Part shown: piece after piece, positions 1-6,720 of the stretch | How the letters are laid out: each line of letters starts with the position of its first letter | Position numbering within the stretch: position 1 is the stretch's first letter | Made by a program: the position numbers and the translations under genes | Source of the DNA: Faecalibacterium longum CLA-AA-H243 | GTDB taxonomy: Bacteria; Bacillota; Clostridia; Oscillospirales; Ruminococcaceae | Direction of reading: 5' to 3' | Assembly (NCBI RefSeq): GCF_020687245.1 | Contig: NZ_JAJEQG010000005.1 | Span: forward strand, 47,519 to 111,518 | DNA: 64,000 bases | The notes under the pieces: model-generated | Seen by the model: the letters and a program-made list of their open reading frames with translations, nothing else | Databases searched by the model: none | What the model was told of the DNA's origin: nothing

Positions 1-446
1 ACCGCCATGCGTTCCCGGATCTGTTCACGTTCCAGTTGGGCGAACACCGACAGGATGCCGATCATAGCCCGGCCAAACGCCGTGGATGTATCAAAGTTTT
101 CGTTCATGGAAACAAAGGCGCAGCCGTTTTTTAGGAACACGTCCTCGATCAGATACAGGGTATCCTTTTGGGAGCGGGACAACCTGTCCAGCTTCCAGAC
201 CAAAACAGCATCGCACTTTTTCGCCTGCACAAGGGAGATCAGCTGCTGCATACCCGGACGTTCTAGCTTTGCCCCGGAAAAACCCGGATCGGTGATGACC
301 TGGGCAACCACCCAGTCCTTCGCCAGACAGTACGCCTTTAGTCGCTCCTGCTGCTCGCTGACAGAATAGCCTTTTTCGGCCTGCTCTCTCGTGCTGACGC
401 GGACATAGCACACCACCCGCAGGCGGGCGGAATCCATATCGCGCAT
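1..446 (-). CDS. Serine recombinase, probable prophage integrase (5' part only)
   Basis: The visible 148 residues are the N-terminal catalytic domain of a serine recombinase. Seen are the nucleophile Ser18 in VRVSTREQ, the LDRLSRS motif at 86-92 and the FAQLEREQIRER helix at 135-146. The rest of the protein is cut by the window edge, so the large C-terminal DNA-binding region of large serine integrases is expected but not seen. ATG at 446 follows an AGGGGTGA ribosome site. Position at the prophage end next to the repressor fits an integrase; a resolvase or invertase is less likely. Confidence 0.9.
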   Translation of the reverse strand, partial: MRDMDSARLRVVCYVRVSTREQAEKGYSVSEQQERLKAYCLAKDWVVAQVITDPGFSGAKLERPGMQQLISLVQAKKCDAVLVWKLDRLSRSQKDTLYLIEDVFLKNGCAFVSMNENFDTSTAFGRAMIGILSVFAQLEREQIRERMA

Positions 447-469
447 AAAATCACCCCTTTTCAAATTCA

Positions 470-624
470 GGGCGACGTGCTACAATAAAGGCAGTCGGTT
501 CCATGCCAACTGCCTGTGCTTTGTGGCGCAGCCCCCTGTTCCAGCAGGAAGCGGCCGCCTCACCTTTTTATGTTGTAGCACTGGCCCCAGCGCTGACCCT
601 TTCCAGAGGGTCGGCGCTTTTTTT
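470..624 (+). ncRNA. Candidate structured small RNA, plus strand, ending in a terminator
   Basis: The gap between integrase and the DUF4236 gene holds no convincing gene. It contains a 9-bp inverted repeat (GTGCTACAA at 477-485 with TTGTAGCAC at 573-581), an inner hairpin (GGCAGT 490-495 with ACTGCC 509-514), a short hairpin at 535-548 and a strong intrinsic terminator at 589-624. The terminator's T-run is only on the plus strand, opposite to the flanking minus-strand genes. A possible promoter is TTTTCA 458-463 with TACAAT 481-486; if that is used, the outer repeat would not all be transcribed. No known RNA family is recognised. Confidence 0.35.
589..624 (+). terminator. Intrinsic terminator, plus strand
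   Basis: A 12-bp stem (589-600 with 607-618, one G-U pair) with a 6-base loop is followed by a T-run to 624. The minus-strand side lacks a T-run, so it does not serve the minus-strand genes well. Confidence 0.7.
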
Positions 625-626
625 AT

Positions 627-1055
627 TTACTGGCTATCTTCCTCATAGCCAAAAAATTTGTTCCACTTTGCAGAGTATTTCTTCGGGTGGCGAATTAGCT
701 TAAAGCCGCCCACGAGAAAAGGAATCGCAACGATCAGGCAAAGCGGATAGATCATGGATATAATTAAAAACAAGGCTCCGCAAACAAAAACCAAAATCCC
801 AAAAATACAAGTACCTACGGGAGATGTTTTGTTATTTGGACGATCTTCAATTTCAAAATCGTCCTCGCCAGATTTTCCGCTCTCGGACACATAGCTGATA
901 CCAGTACCAGGAACCGAGAGGGTCGTCCGGGTTTTTCCGTTTGCCATTTTGCCAACACGAACGCCCTTCACTCCAACGCTGGTTGATACGCCCGACTTGC
1001 TGAACGTCACCCGGGCGGGGCCAGCCTTAAAAGATTTTCTTGCACGAACACCCAT
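627..1055 (-). CDS. DUF4236-type membrane protein
   Basis: The protein is about 142 residues. Its N-terminus has the DUF4236 pattern: RKSFKAGPARVTFSKSGVS, then GVKGVRVG, then a threonine-rich stretch ending in PGTGISY. Two hydrophobic segments follow in the C-terminal half, consistent with membrane anchoring. ATG at 1055 was chosen because an AAAGGAGGA site lies just upstream; a longer reading to 1121 would have no such site. The function of the family is unknown. It lies between repressor and integrase, in the lysogenically expressed part of the prophage. Confidence 0.75.
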   Translation of the reverse strand: MGVRARKSFKAGPARVTFSKSGVSTSVGVKGVRVGKMANGKTRTTLSVPGTGISYVSESGKSGEDDFEIEDRPNNKTSPVGTCIFGILVFVCGALFLIISMIYPLCLIVAIPFLVGGFKLIRHPKKYSAKWNKFFGYEEDSQ

Positions 1056-1082
1056 AATAAATCCTCCTTTCTGTTTACCACC

Positions 1083-1118
1083 AAAGACCACACCCCAACT
1101 GGGGCGTGGTCTTTTTTT
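1083..1118 (+). terminator. Hairpin terminator between repressor and DUF4236 gene
   Basis: A 14-bp stem with one mismatch (1083-1096 with 1101-1114) is followed by T residues to 1118 on the plus strand. On the minus strand only three T follow. It may partly terminate the repressor transcript, or stop antisense transcription from the left. Confidence 0.6.
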
Positions 1119-1122
1119 CATT

Positions 1123-1617
1123 TTACCCGGTGTCTGCGGGTGTACTCATAGCTGCGGCAGTTGGGGTGCCGGATGCAGTACCAAAGTTCTTTTCGTAGGC
1201 GGCCTCGGCAGCCGCTACCCCGGAACCAGGCGGAGATGCCTCTGCGCTTCCGGATTGCGCAGAGGAACCAATGATTTTTTGCATCACATCCCAGAACGCC
1301 TGCCGCTGGGCTTTGGACAGCTTGCAGTAATTTTCTACCATGTCCCGCTCCAACGGCGTCAGATCGTACTGCGCAGCCAGGGCATCCACAGCGCCGGAAC
1401 TTTCCGGCAGGAACATCTCCCCGGCGCCGTTCAGCAGCCATTCCCGGCTGACGTTGAACTCCTTGCAGATCAGAATCGCGTTTGATTCCGTCAAGCGGCT
1501 TTTCCCGCTTTCAAGGTACGACATAGCGGAGATTTTAATTCCAATCCTGGAACCAAATTCCTGCTGGCTTAGCCCCAGCGCCTGGCGCACTGCCTTTACA
1601 CGTTCATTTTCGGTCAC
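1123..1617 (-). CDS. XRE-family helix-turn-helix repressor (CI-like)
   Basis: This is a 164-residue protein with an XRE-type helix-turn-helix at about 5-60 (LGLSQQEFGSRIGIKISAMSYLESGKS). A helical region follows and then an Ala/Ser/Gly-rich tail. No LexA-like Ser/Lys peptidase domain is visible, so induction may not use RecA-stimulated self-cleavage. It starts at GTG 1617 behind a strong GAAAGGAGGTGATT site. Its position, divergent from the early operon, makes it the likely lysogeny repressor. Confidence 0.88.
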   Translation of the reverse strand: MTENERVKAVRQALGLSQQEFGSRIGIKISAMSYLESGKSRLTESNAILICKEFNVSREWLLNGAGEMFLPESSGAVDALAAQYDLTPLERDMVENYCKLSKAQRQAFWDVMQKIIGSSAQSGSAEASPPGSGVAAAEAAYEKNFGTASGTPTAAAMSTPADTG

Positions 1618-1784
1618 TCAAATCACCTCCTTTCTTGTGGTTCCTATATTACCACAAAATTTCGACAATTCAAGTCCAAAAGCGATTTTTATACTTGACT
1701 TTTTTCGATAATCGAAGTATTATACTTGCGTAACCGAACTTCAAGACTTCGGTTATAGAAACCACACGGAGGTGAACCAGCAAC
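1618..1784. promoter_or_regulatory. Divergent control region between repressor and early operon
   Basis: The plus-strand promoter is TTGACT 1695-1700, 17 bases, TATTAT 1718-1723. Between its boxes lies a perfect palindrome TTCGATAATCGAA (1704-1716), a probable operator, with a related half at about 1660. On the minus strand, TTGAAT and TAATAT 16 bases apart can serve the repressor. A second inverted repeat, TAACCGAA and TTCGGTTA (1731-1755), lies in the early leader. Confidence 0.7.
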
Positions 1785-1946
1785 ATGAAGAACAACACCG
1801 CAGAGAAGAACAACGCCCCCAGCGCCGCCGAGATCGCGGCAGTGGTCGCGGCCTTCAAGAGCGCGACCCGGGAAGAGCAGCTGGTCTTAAACGGCGTGAT
1901 GCTGGGCATGGCTACCCAGCGCAGCATCACCGAGCGGGCAGGGTGA
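1785..1946 (+). CDS. Small early phage protein
   Basis: This 53-residue reading frame is the first after the early promoter. ATG 1785 has a GGAGGTGA site at 1768-1775. The product is Ala-rich with a helical middle and no motif I recognise. The position of first early gene is often held by a regulator or anti-repressor, but nothing in the sequence shows this. Confidence 0.6.
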   Translation: MKNNTAEKNNAPSAAEIAAVVAAFKSATREEQLVLNGVMLGMATQRSITERAG

Positions 1947-1964
1947 GGGGGTGAGGTGACCCGC

Positions 1965-2117
1965 ATGAAGATCACGAACCACTTCCCGGACGGCACAACC
2001 CGCAGCACAACGGCGGGCGTCCGGGTGCCGTACACCGTAAACACCGCCCCGGCCTACCAAACTCTGGCAGCTGTGAGCGAGAAACCCCGGGCACGGGAAA
2101 CGCCCGAAAAGAGGTGA
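1965..2117 (+). CDS. Small early phage protein
   Basis: A 50-residue, Thr- and basic-rich protein. ATG 1965 follows GAGGTGA at 1953-1959; an in-frame GTG at 1956 overlaps that site and is less likely. No family is recognised. It is supported by the ribosome site and tight spacing in the early operon. Confidence 0.5.
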   Translation: MKITNHFPDGTTRSTTAGVRVPYTVNTAPAYQTLAAVSEKPRARETPEKR

Positions 2118-2186
2118 TTTTTCCACACTTTTCCCCAGGCTTTCAACACTGCTGATACGAGAAACTAACAGGAGGCAACGAAGGAA

Positions 2187-2396
2187 ATGGAAAGGCTTTT
2201 GATGAAGTTCGGCTGCACCGCAGGCCAGGCCGCAGCTCGCGCCCCACTTTATACCGGGGTGCTGGTCTACGAAGTGCTGGTGCTTGCAGCTTGGATTTTC
2301 CTGGCTCTCGACCAGGCCGGACGGCTCGACCGCCTGGGTTATAACCTCGGCCTGACCCTTCGCCGCCTACTGGACTACACCCACGAAAGAAGGTGA
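2187..2396 (+). CDS. Small single-pass membrane protein
   Basis: The 69-residue product has one hydrophobic segment at about 20-42 (YTGVLVYEVLVLAAWIFLAL) and a basic C-terminus. An AGGAGG lies 11 bases upstream of ATG. Function is unknown. The gene keeps the early-operon orientation and spacing. Confidence 0.55.
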   Translation: MERLLMKFGCTAGQAAARAPLYTGVLVYEVLVLAAWIFLALDQAGRLDRLGYNLGLTLRRLLDYTHERR

Positions 2397-2447
2397 GGCC
2401 GCAGCCCCTGCCCGAACATCCACCCACAACGCCAAAGGAGGCACGAC

Positions 2448-2819
2448 ATGGAACATACCAAAGCAAGCAGCCTGATTGACATGGCCAACGGCGCCATCAA
2501 GGAGCGCCTGGACTACGAGATGGGCCGCGTGATTCAGAACATCAGCGACCCGAACACCAAGGCTACCGCCAAGCGCACCATTACGGTGAAGATCACCTTG
2601 GAGCCGGACGAGGAGCGCCAGCACGTTGAGGTGAGCGCTACCGCTTCCAGCACCCTGGCGGCCCTGCACCCGGTCAAGACCGCCCTTGCGGTCGGCCAGG
2701 AGGGCGGCCACACCGTAGCTGTGGAGCTTACCCCGCAGATTCCCGGCCAGTTCGACACCTACGGTGGCGAGGCCCCGGAGCGCAAGGTTCTCAAGTTTGC
2801 CGACATTCACACTGCATAA
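2448..2819 (+). CDS. Phage protein resembling the 'replication terminator protein' family
   Basis: A 123-residue protein. The stretch INLNT-like IDMANGAIKERLDYEM, then NISDPNTKATAKRTITVKI, matches the general form of a small family in Firmicutes phages that is often named replication terminator protein. That name is historical and the function is unproven. The start has an AAAGGAGG site. It lies directly upstream of a larger early gene with 15 bases between them. Confidence 0.6.
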   Translation: MEHTKASSLIDMANGAIKERLDYEMGRVIQNISDPNTKATAKRTITVKITLEPDEERQHVEVSATASSTLAALHPVKTALAVGQEGGHTVAVELTPQIPGQFDTYGGEAPERKVLKFADIHTA

Positions 2820-2834
2820 AGAAAGGACTACAAA

Positions 2835-3626
2835 ATGGAGATCAAGAACAGCTTCCTCGCGGACGCAATCGCCTCTCTCGCCGACCTGGGAAAGAAAGCC
2901 GCAGAGCCTACCTTCCACGAAGTCAATGGGCGCACCTTCCTGGTAACCGGCAGCGACTACACGGAAGTTGAGCCGCCGGAACTGGCAAAGCCCGGCATGT
3001 ACATCACCCGCAGCCTGAACGCCTTGGTGGTGCTCGTAAAGACGGAAGTTGACACCCTGTTCGGTAACGACGCCCTGCCGCTCTACGTTTCCTGCAATTC
3101 CTACGATAGCGTGAAAGTTTTTACTCGCCCGATTGCAGATGCAGACCTTTACCGCTGGACGCCCTATACCGCCAACGCCAGCGACCTCCCGCCGCTGGTT
3201 GAGGATGTGCGTTGGAGCTTCGACGAAGCGATGATCAAGCTCCGCTCCATGTTCCAGCGGGCGCCCGAGGGCGAGAAAAACGACGTGGATTACATCCTCG
3301 ACCTGCTCTCCCACATGAGCTTTGACCAGAGCGTCAAGAGCGACGACAACGGCATCACGCAGACGGTGCAGGTGCGCAAGGGTGTCAGCTTTGTGGAGAA
3401 CAAGGCAGTCCGCCCCATCGTAACCCTGGCGCCTTACCGCACCTTCCAGGAGGTGGAACAGCCGGAAAGCGAGTTTGTGTTCCGGGTCTACGATGACCGC
3501 AGCATCAGCCTGACCGCAGCGGACGGCGGGATGTGGAAGCTGGCCGCCCGGGATGCAGTCAAGTGCTACCTGGAAACCGCCCTGTGTGATGAGATCGCCG
3601 CAGGCAAAGTCAATGTGACCCTGTAA
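2835..3626 (+). CDS. Conserved-type early phage protein, function unknown
   Basis: A soluble 263-residue protein with no signal peptide or membrane segment. The N-terminal part looks like an alpha/beta fold (TFHEVNGRTFLVTG) and the C-terminal part is beta-rich. I see a loose similarity in layout to DUF2303/YfdQ phage proteins, but not enough to name it. An AAAGGA site precedes ATG. It sits between the preceding small gene and the SNF2 helicase. Confidence 0.6.
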   Translation: MEIKNSFLADAIASLADLGKKAAEPTFHEVNGRTFLVTGSDYTEVEPPELAKPGMYITRSLNALVVLVKTEVDTLFGNDALPLYVSCNSYDSVKVFTRPIADADLYRWTPYTANASDLPPLVEDVRWSFDEAMIKLRSMFQRAPEGEKNDVDYILDLLSHMSFDQSVKSDDNGITQTVQVRKGVSFVENKAVRPIVTLAPYRTFQEVEQPESEFVFRVYDDRSISLTAADGGMWKLAARDAVKCYLETALCDEIAAGKVNVTL

Positions 3627-3718
3627 AGCCCCATTTGGATGCCGCCGCCCGTGGAGTAGCGCAGACGGCGGAGGGTGGGAACGAGGGATAACACCACAGA
3701 AAGGGGACGCATACAGAA

Positions 3719-5407
3719 ATGAAAATAGCCCTGCAGCACGGCCAGATCATACTGGCCGAGATAGAGCCGCTGCGGTACGACCAACTCAAGCGCATGGGGA
3801 TTTTCCGCTGGAACAAAACCACACGCACCATGACCGGCCCGGTCAGCCTGGACGCCCTTAACGCCTTACATAACCGCTTCACTCTCCCGGACTTCGTGGA
3901 GACCGAACGGGAACGCCTGGCAGAGGTCGCCCGCCAGGTAGAACAGCAACGGGAGGCCACAGAGCCGAAACCGCTTGCAGCATACCCGGTCAGGGCGCAG
4001 ATGTTCCAGCACCAAATCCGGGGCGCCAATATGGCGCTGCTGCAACTCACCTCGGGAGGCAAGGAACAGCATAAAGGCTTTGGTTTTCTCTTTGAAATGG
4101 GCTGCGGCAAAACCCTGACGGCCATTGCCACGATGGGCACCCTGTACCAGCAGCACCGCATCGAGCGGGTGCTGGTAGTAGCCCCGACCAGCGTGTGCAG
4201 CGTCTGGCCCCACGACCTGCAGCAGTTCGCCGCTTTCCCCTACCACTGCGAAACCCTGCTGGGAGAAAAGAAAAAGCGCCTGGAAGGCCTGGACGCCTTG
4301 GAGGTCTGGCCTTTCGCCTCGCTCAAGATCGCGGTCATCAACTACGAAAGCACCCACCGGGACGGAATCTTTGACGCCCTGGCTGAGTACGACGCCGACC
4401 TGATAGTCTGCGACGAAAGCCAGCGCATCAAGAACCACAGTGCCGCCCAGAGCAAAGCCCTGCACAAGCTCGGCGACAAGGCCCGCTATAAATTGGCCTT
4501 GAGCGGAACCCCGGTGCAAAACAACGCCGTGGACTTGTACAGCCAGTACCGCTTTTTAGACCCGGCGGTCTTCGGCTCGAACTTCTTCGCTTTCCGAAAC
4601 CGCTACTGCGTAATGGGCGGCTACGGACAGCATCAGATCATAGGCTACAAGCACATGGAGCAGCTCATACAGAAAGAACACTCCATAGCCTACCGCGTAA
4701 CCAAAGCCGAATGCCTCGACCTCCCGCCGCAGACCTTCGAGAACCGATATGTGAAGTTCAGCCCGGCGGAGCGCAAGCTCTACGACCAACTCCGAAAGTC
4801 CAGCTTCGCGGAGCTTGCAGGCGGCGACAGCATAACCGCAACCACGGTGCTGACCAAAATGCTCCGCTTGATGCAGCTCACCGGCGGCTTCACACAGACC
4901 GACGACGGCACCCGCCCGCAGCAGATCGGCACGGCCAAGCTGGACGCCTTGGAGGACATTCTGGACGACTACGTCCAGGAGGCCGGGCAGAAGCTGGTGG
5001 TTTTTGCCCGGTTCCGCCCCGAAATCGCAGCCATTGAAAACCTGCTCCGAAAGAAGGGCATCAAGTACGGCTCGATCTACGGCGACGTTCCGCAGGCAGA
5101 ACGGGGCGGCATAGTGGACGACTTCCAGCAAAACCCGGAAACCAAGGTCTTTGTGGCGCAGATTCAGACAGCCGGCCTCGGCATAACGCTTCACGCCGCC
5201 AGCGCCGCAGTTTTTTACAGCATGGATTACAACTATGCGAACTACGCGCAGGCTTTGGCGCGGATTCACCGCATCGGGCAAAGCAACCCGGTGACTTACA
5301 TTCACCTCCTGGTGGAGGACAGCATCGACGACAAGGTGCTTGCAGCCCTTGAGAAAAAAGAGGACATCGCCAAAACCATAGTGGACAGCTGGCGAACCTA
5401 CTTCTAA
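3719..5407 (+). CDS. SNF2-family DNA helicase/translocase
   Basis: This 562-residue superfamily 2 ATPase carries the SNF2 motifs in order: Walker A GCGKT at about 128-132, DESQ (motif II, in place of DEAH) at 232-235, SGTPVQNN near 260, and the C-terminal ARIHRIGQ motif VI near 525. Such proteins move along double-stranded DNA using ATP. Phage copies of this family usually lie in the replication region, as here, and may help replication or displace bound proteins. The family match is firm; the exact role is not. Confidence 0.93.
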   Translation: MKIALQHGQIILAEIEPLRYDQLKRMGIFRWNKTTRTMTGPVSLDALNALHNRFTLPDFVETERERLAEVARQVEQQREATEPKPLAAYPVRAQMFQHQIRGANMALLQLTSGGKEQHKGFGFLFEMGCGKTLTAIATMGTLYQQHRIERVLVVAPTSVCSVWPHDLQQFAAFPYHCETLLGEKKKRLEGLDALEVWPFASLKIAVINYESTHRDGIFDALAEYDADLIVCDESQRIKNHSAAQSKALHKLGDKARYKLALSGTPVQNNAVDLYSQYRFLDPAVFGSNFFAFRNRYCVMGGYGQHQIIGYKHMEQLIQKEHSIAYRVTKAECLDLPPQTFENRYVKFSPAERKLYDQLRKSSFAELAGGDSITATTVLTKMLRLMQLTGGFTQTDDGTRPQQIGTAKLDALEDILDDYVQEAGQKLVVFARFRPEIAAIENLLRKKGIKYGSIYGDVPQAERGGIVDDFQQNPETKVFVAQIQTAGLGITLHAASAAVFYSMDYNYANYAQALARIHRIGQSNPVTYIHLLVEDSIDDKVLAALEKKEDIAKTIVDSWRTYF

Positions 5408-5429
5408 CCGAAAGAGAGGAAGAACAACA

Positions 5430-5843
5430 ATGACGATTCCCGAACAGGTGGACGCATACCGCGCCCTGCTGGATGAAAAAGACCGCCTGGCAGAGGAAAC
5501 CAAGGCCAACAACCGGGCCATCGAGGCCGCCCGGGACGCCCTCGCAACGGCCATGATCGAGGACGAAACCCCGCAGATCACCCGGAACGGCTACTCCTAC
5601 ACCCTGACGCCCAAAACCAAATACAGCAAGGCAGCAGGCAAGGACGCCGAATTGATGGACGCCCTCCGCTCCAACGGCCTGGGCGACCTGATCAAAGAAA
5701 CGGTCAACGCACAGAGCCTGCAGGGTGCCATGAGCAACCTGGCAGAGGAAAATGACGACGAGCTTCCCGAGGAATTCGAGGGACTTGTGAACGTGTACAG
5801 CTTCAACGACATCACCCGGCGCAAGAGCAGCCGGAAACAGTAA
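5430..5843 (+). CDS. Phage replication-region protein, coiled-coil N-terminus
   Basis: A 137-residue protein. Residues 1-45 form a charged heptad-like helix (RALLDEKDRLAEETKANNRAIEAA shortened here to RALLDEKDRLAEE). A beta region with TPKTKYSKAAGK and a very acidic stretch ENDDELPEEFE follow. It lies 22 bases after the SNF2 gene and 15 before the SSB-like gene, so the three are probably co-translated. Function is unknown; a partner of the helicase is possible. Confidence 0.65.
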   Translation: MTIPEQVDAYRALLDEKDRLAEETKANNRAIEAARDALATAMIEDETPQITRNGYSYTLTPKTKYSKAAGKDAELMDALRSNGLGDLIKETVNAQSLQGAMSNLAEENDDELPEEFEGLVNVYSFNDITRRKSSRKQ

Positions 5844-5858
5844 GGGAGGATAAACACC

Positions 5859-6638
5859 ATGGCAAACGAAAACGCTTTGACCGCGGTTCAGAGCTTCGCT
5901 CTGGCACCCATCAGCAGCGAGGTCACTGACCTCATCAAGGAAGAACTGGACGGCCTCGGCCAGATTCCCTTTGACACCGTGAAGATTCCTGCCGGTGGCA
6001 GTGTGACCTTTGAGCTTTCCGGCGACGACCCGGACAACCCCGAAGTGGTACAGACCCTGACCGGCGTAATCGTACACCATCACGCCGTCAACAGCTACTG
6101 GCCCGGCGAGTTTGACGGCAGCAACAACGTGCCGGACTGCAGCAGCGCGGACGGAAAGCAGGGTCTGGACATCAAGACCGGCGAAGTCCGGGACTGCTCC
6201 ACCTGCCCCTTCAACCAGTTTGGCAGCAGCAGCAAGGGCAACGGCAAGGCCTGCAAGAACGGTCACCGCATTTACCTCCTGCGCAGCGGCGAGATGCTGC
6301 CCATCCTGATTTCCCTGCCCCCTACGAGCCTGCGGGCCTTTAAGGACTACGTCGCAAAGCGCCTGGTGGTAAAGGGCAAGCGCAGCAGCAGCGTACTCAC
6401 CTCCATCAAGCTCAAGAAGGAAAAGAGCGCAGACGGCATTGCGTACAGCAGCTGCGTGTTCACCAAGGCGGGCGACCTGACCCCGGCACAGATCGAACAG
6501 GTAAAGCCCACGGTGGCCTGGATCAAGAGTGTGGCCTCCACGGTACCTGTGGTGGCGGAGGCAGAACAGCCCACCGTCGCACAGACCGACGCTGACGGCT
6601 TCGCCCCGGTGAGCGACAAGAACGATGTACCGTTCTAA
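5859..6638 (+). CDS. Putative single-stranded DNA-binding protein with SSB-like acidic tip
   Basis: The 259-residue protein has a beta-rich core, four cysteines (C-S-S, then DCSTC, then KACKNG) that could bind zinc, and an Ala/Thr/acidic linker. It ends in KNDVPF, very like the acidic DDxPF tip by which bacterial SSB recruits partner proteins. Position just upstream of the primase-helicase fits an SSB role. The tip and context are seen; DNA binding is inferred. Confidence 0.65.
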   Translation: MANENALTAVQSFALAPISSEVTDLIKEELDGLGQIPFDTVKIPAGGSVTFELSGDDPDNPEVVQTLTGVIVHHHAVNSYWPGEFDGSNNVPDCSSADGKQGLDIKTGEVRDCSTCPFNQFGSSSKGNGKACKNGHRIYLLRSGEMLPILISLPPTSLRAFKDYVAKRLVVKGKRSSSVLTSIKLKKEKSADGIAYSSCVFTKAGDLTPAQIEQVKPTVAWIKSVASTVPVVAEAEQPTVAQTDADGFAPVSDKNDVPF

Positions 6639-6662
6639 CTTCACGGCCTCCGACTGACCCAG

Positions 6663-6704
6663 TGCGGGCTGCAGGGTAACAGCCTTGCGGCCCGCAACTT
6701 TTTT
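6663..6704 (+). terminator. Intrinsic terminator before the primase gene
   Basis: The arms TGCGGGCTGCAGG (6663-6675) and 6683-6696 pair with one G-U and one bulge, followed by T 6699-6704. It may set a higher level of the SSB-like gene than of the primase. Confidence 0.75.
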
Positions 6705-6720
6705 GACTTGGAGGACAGAC

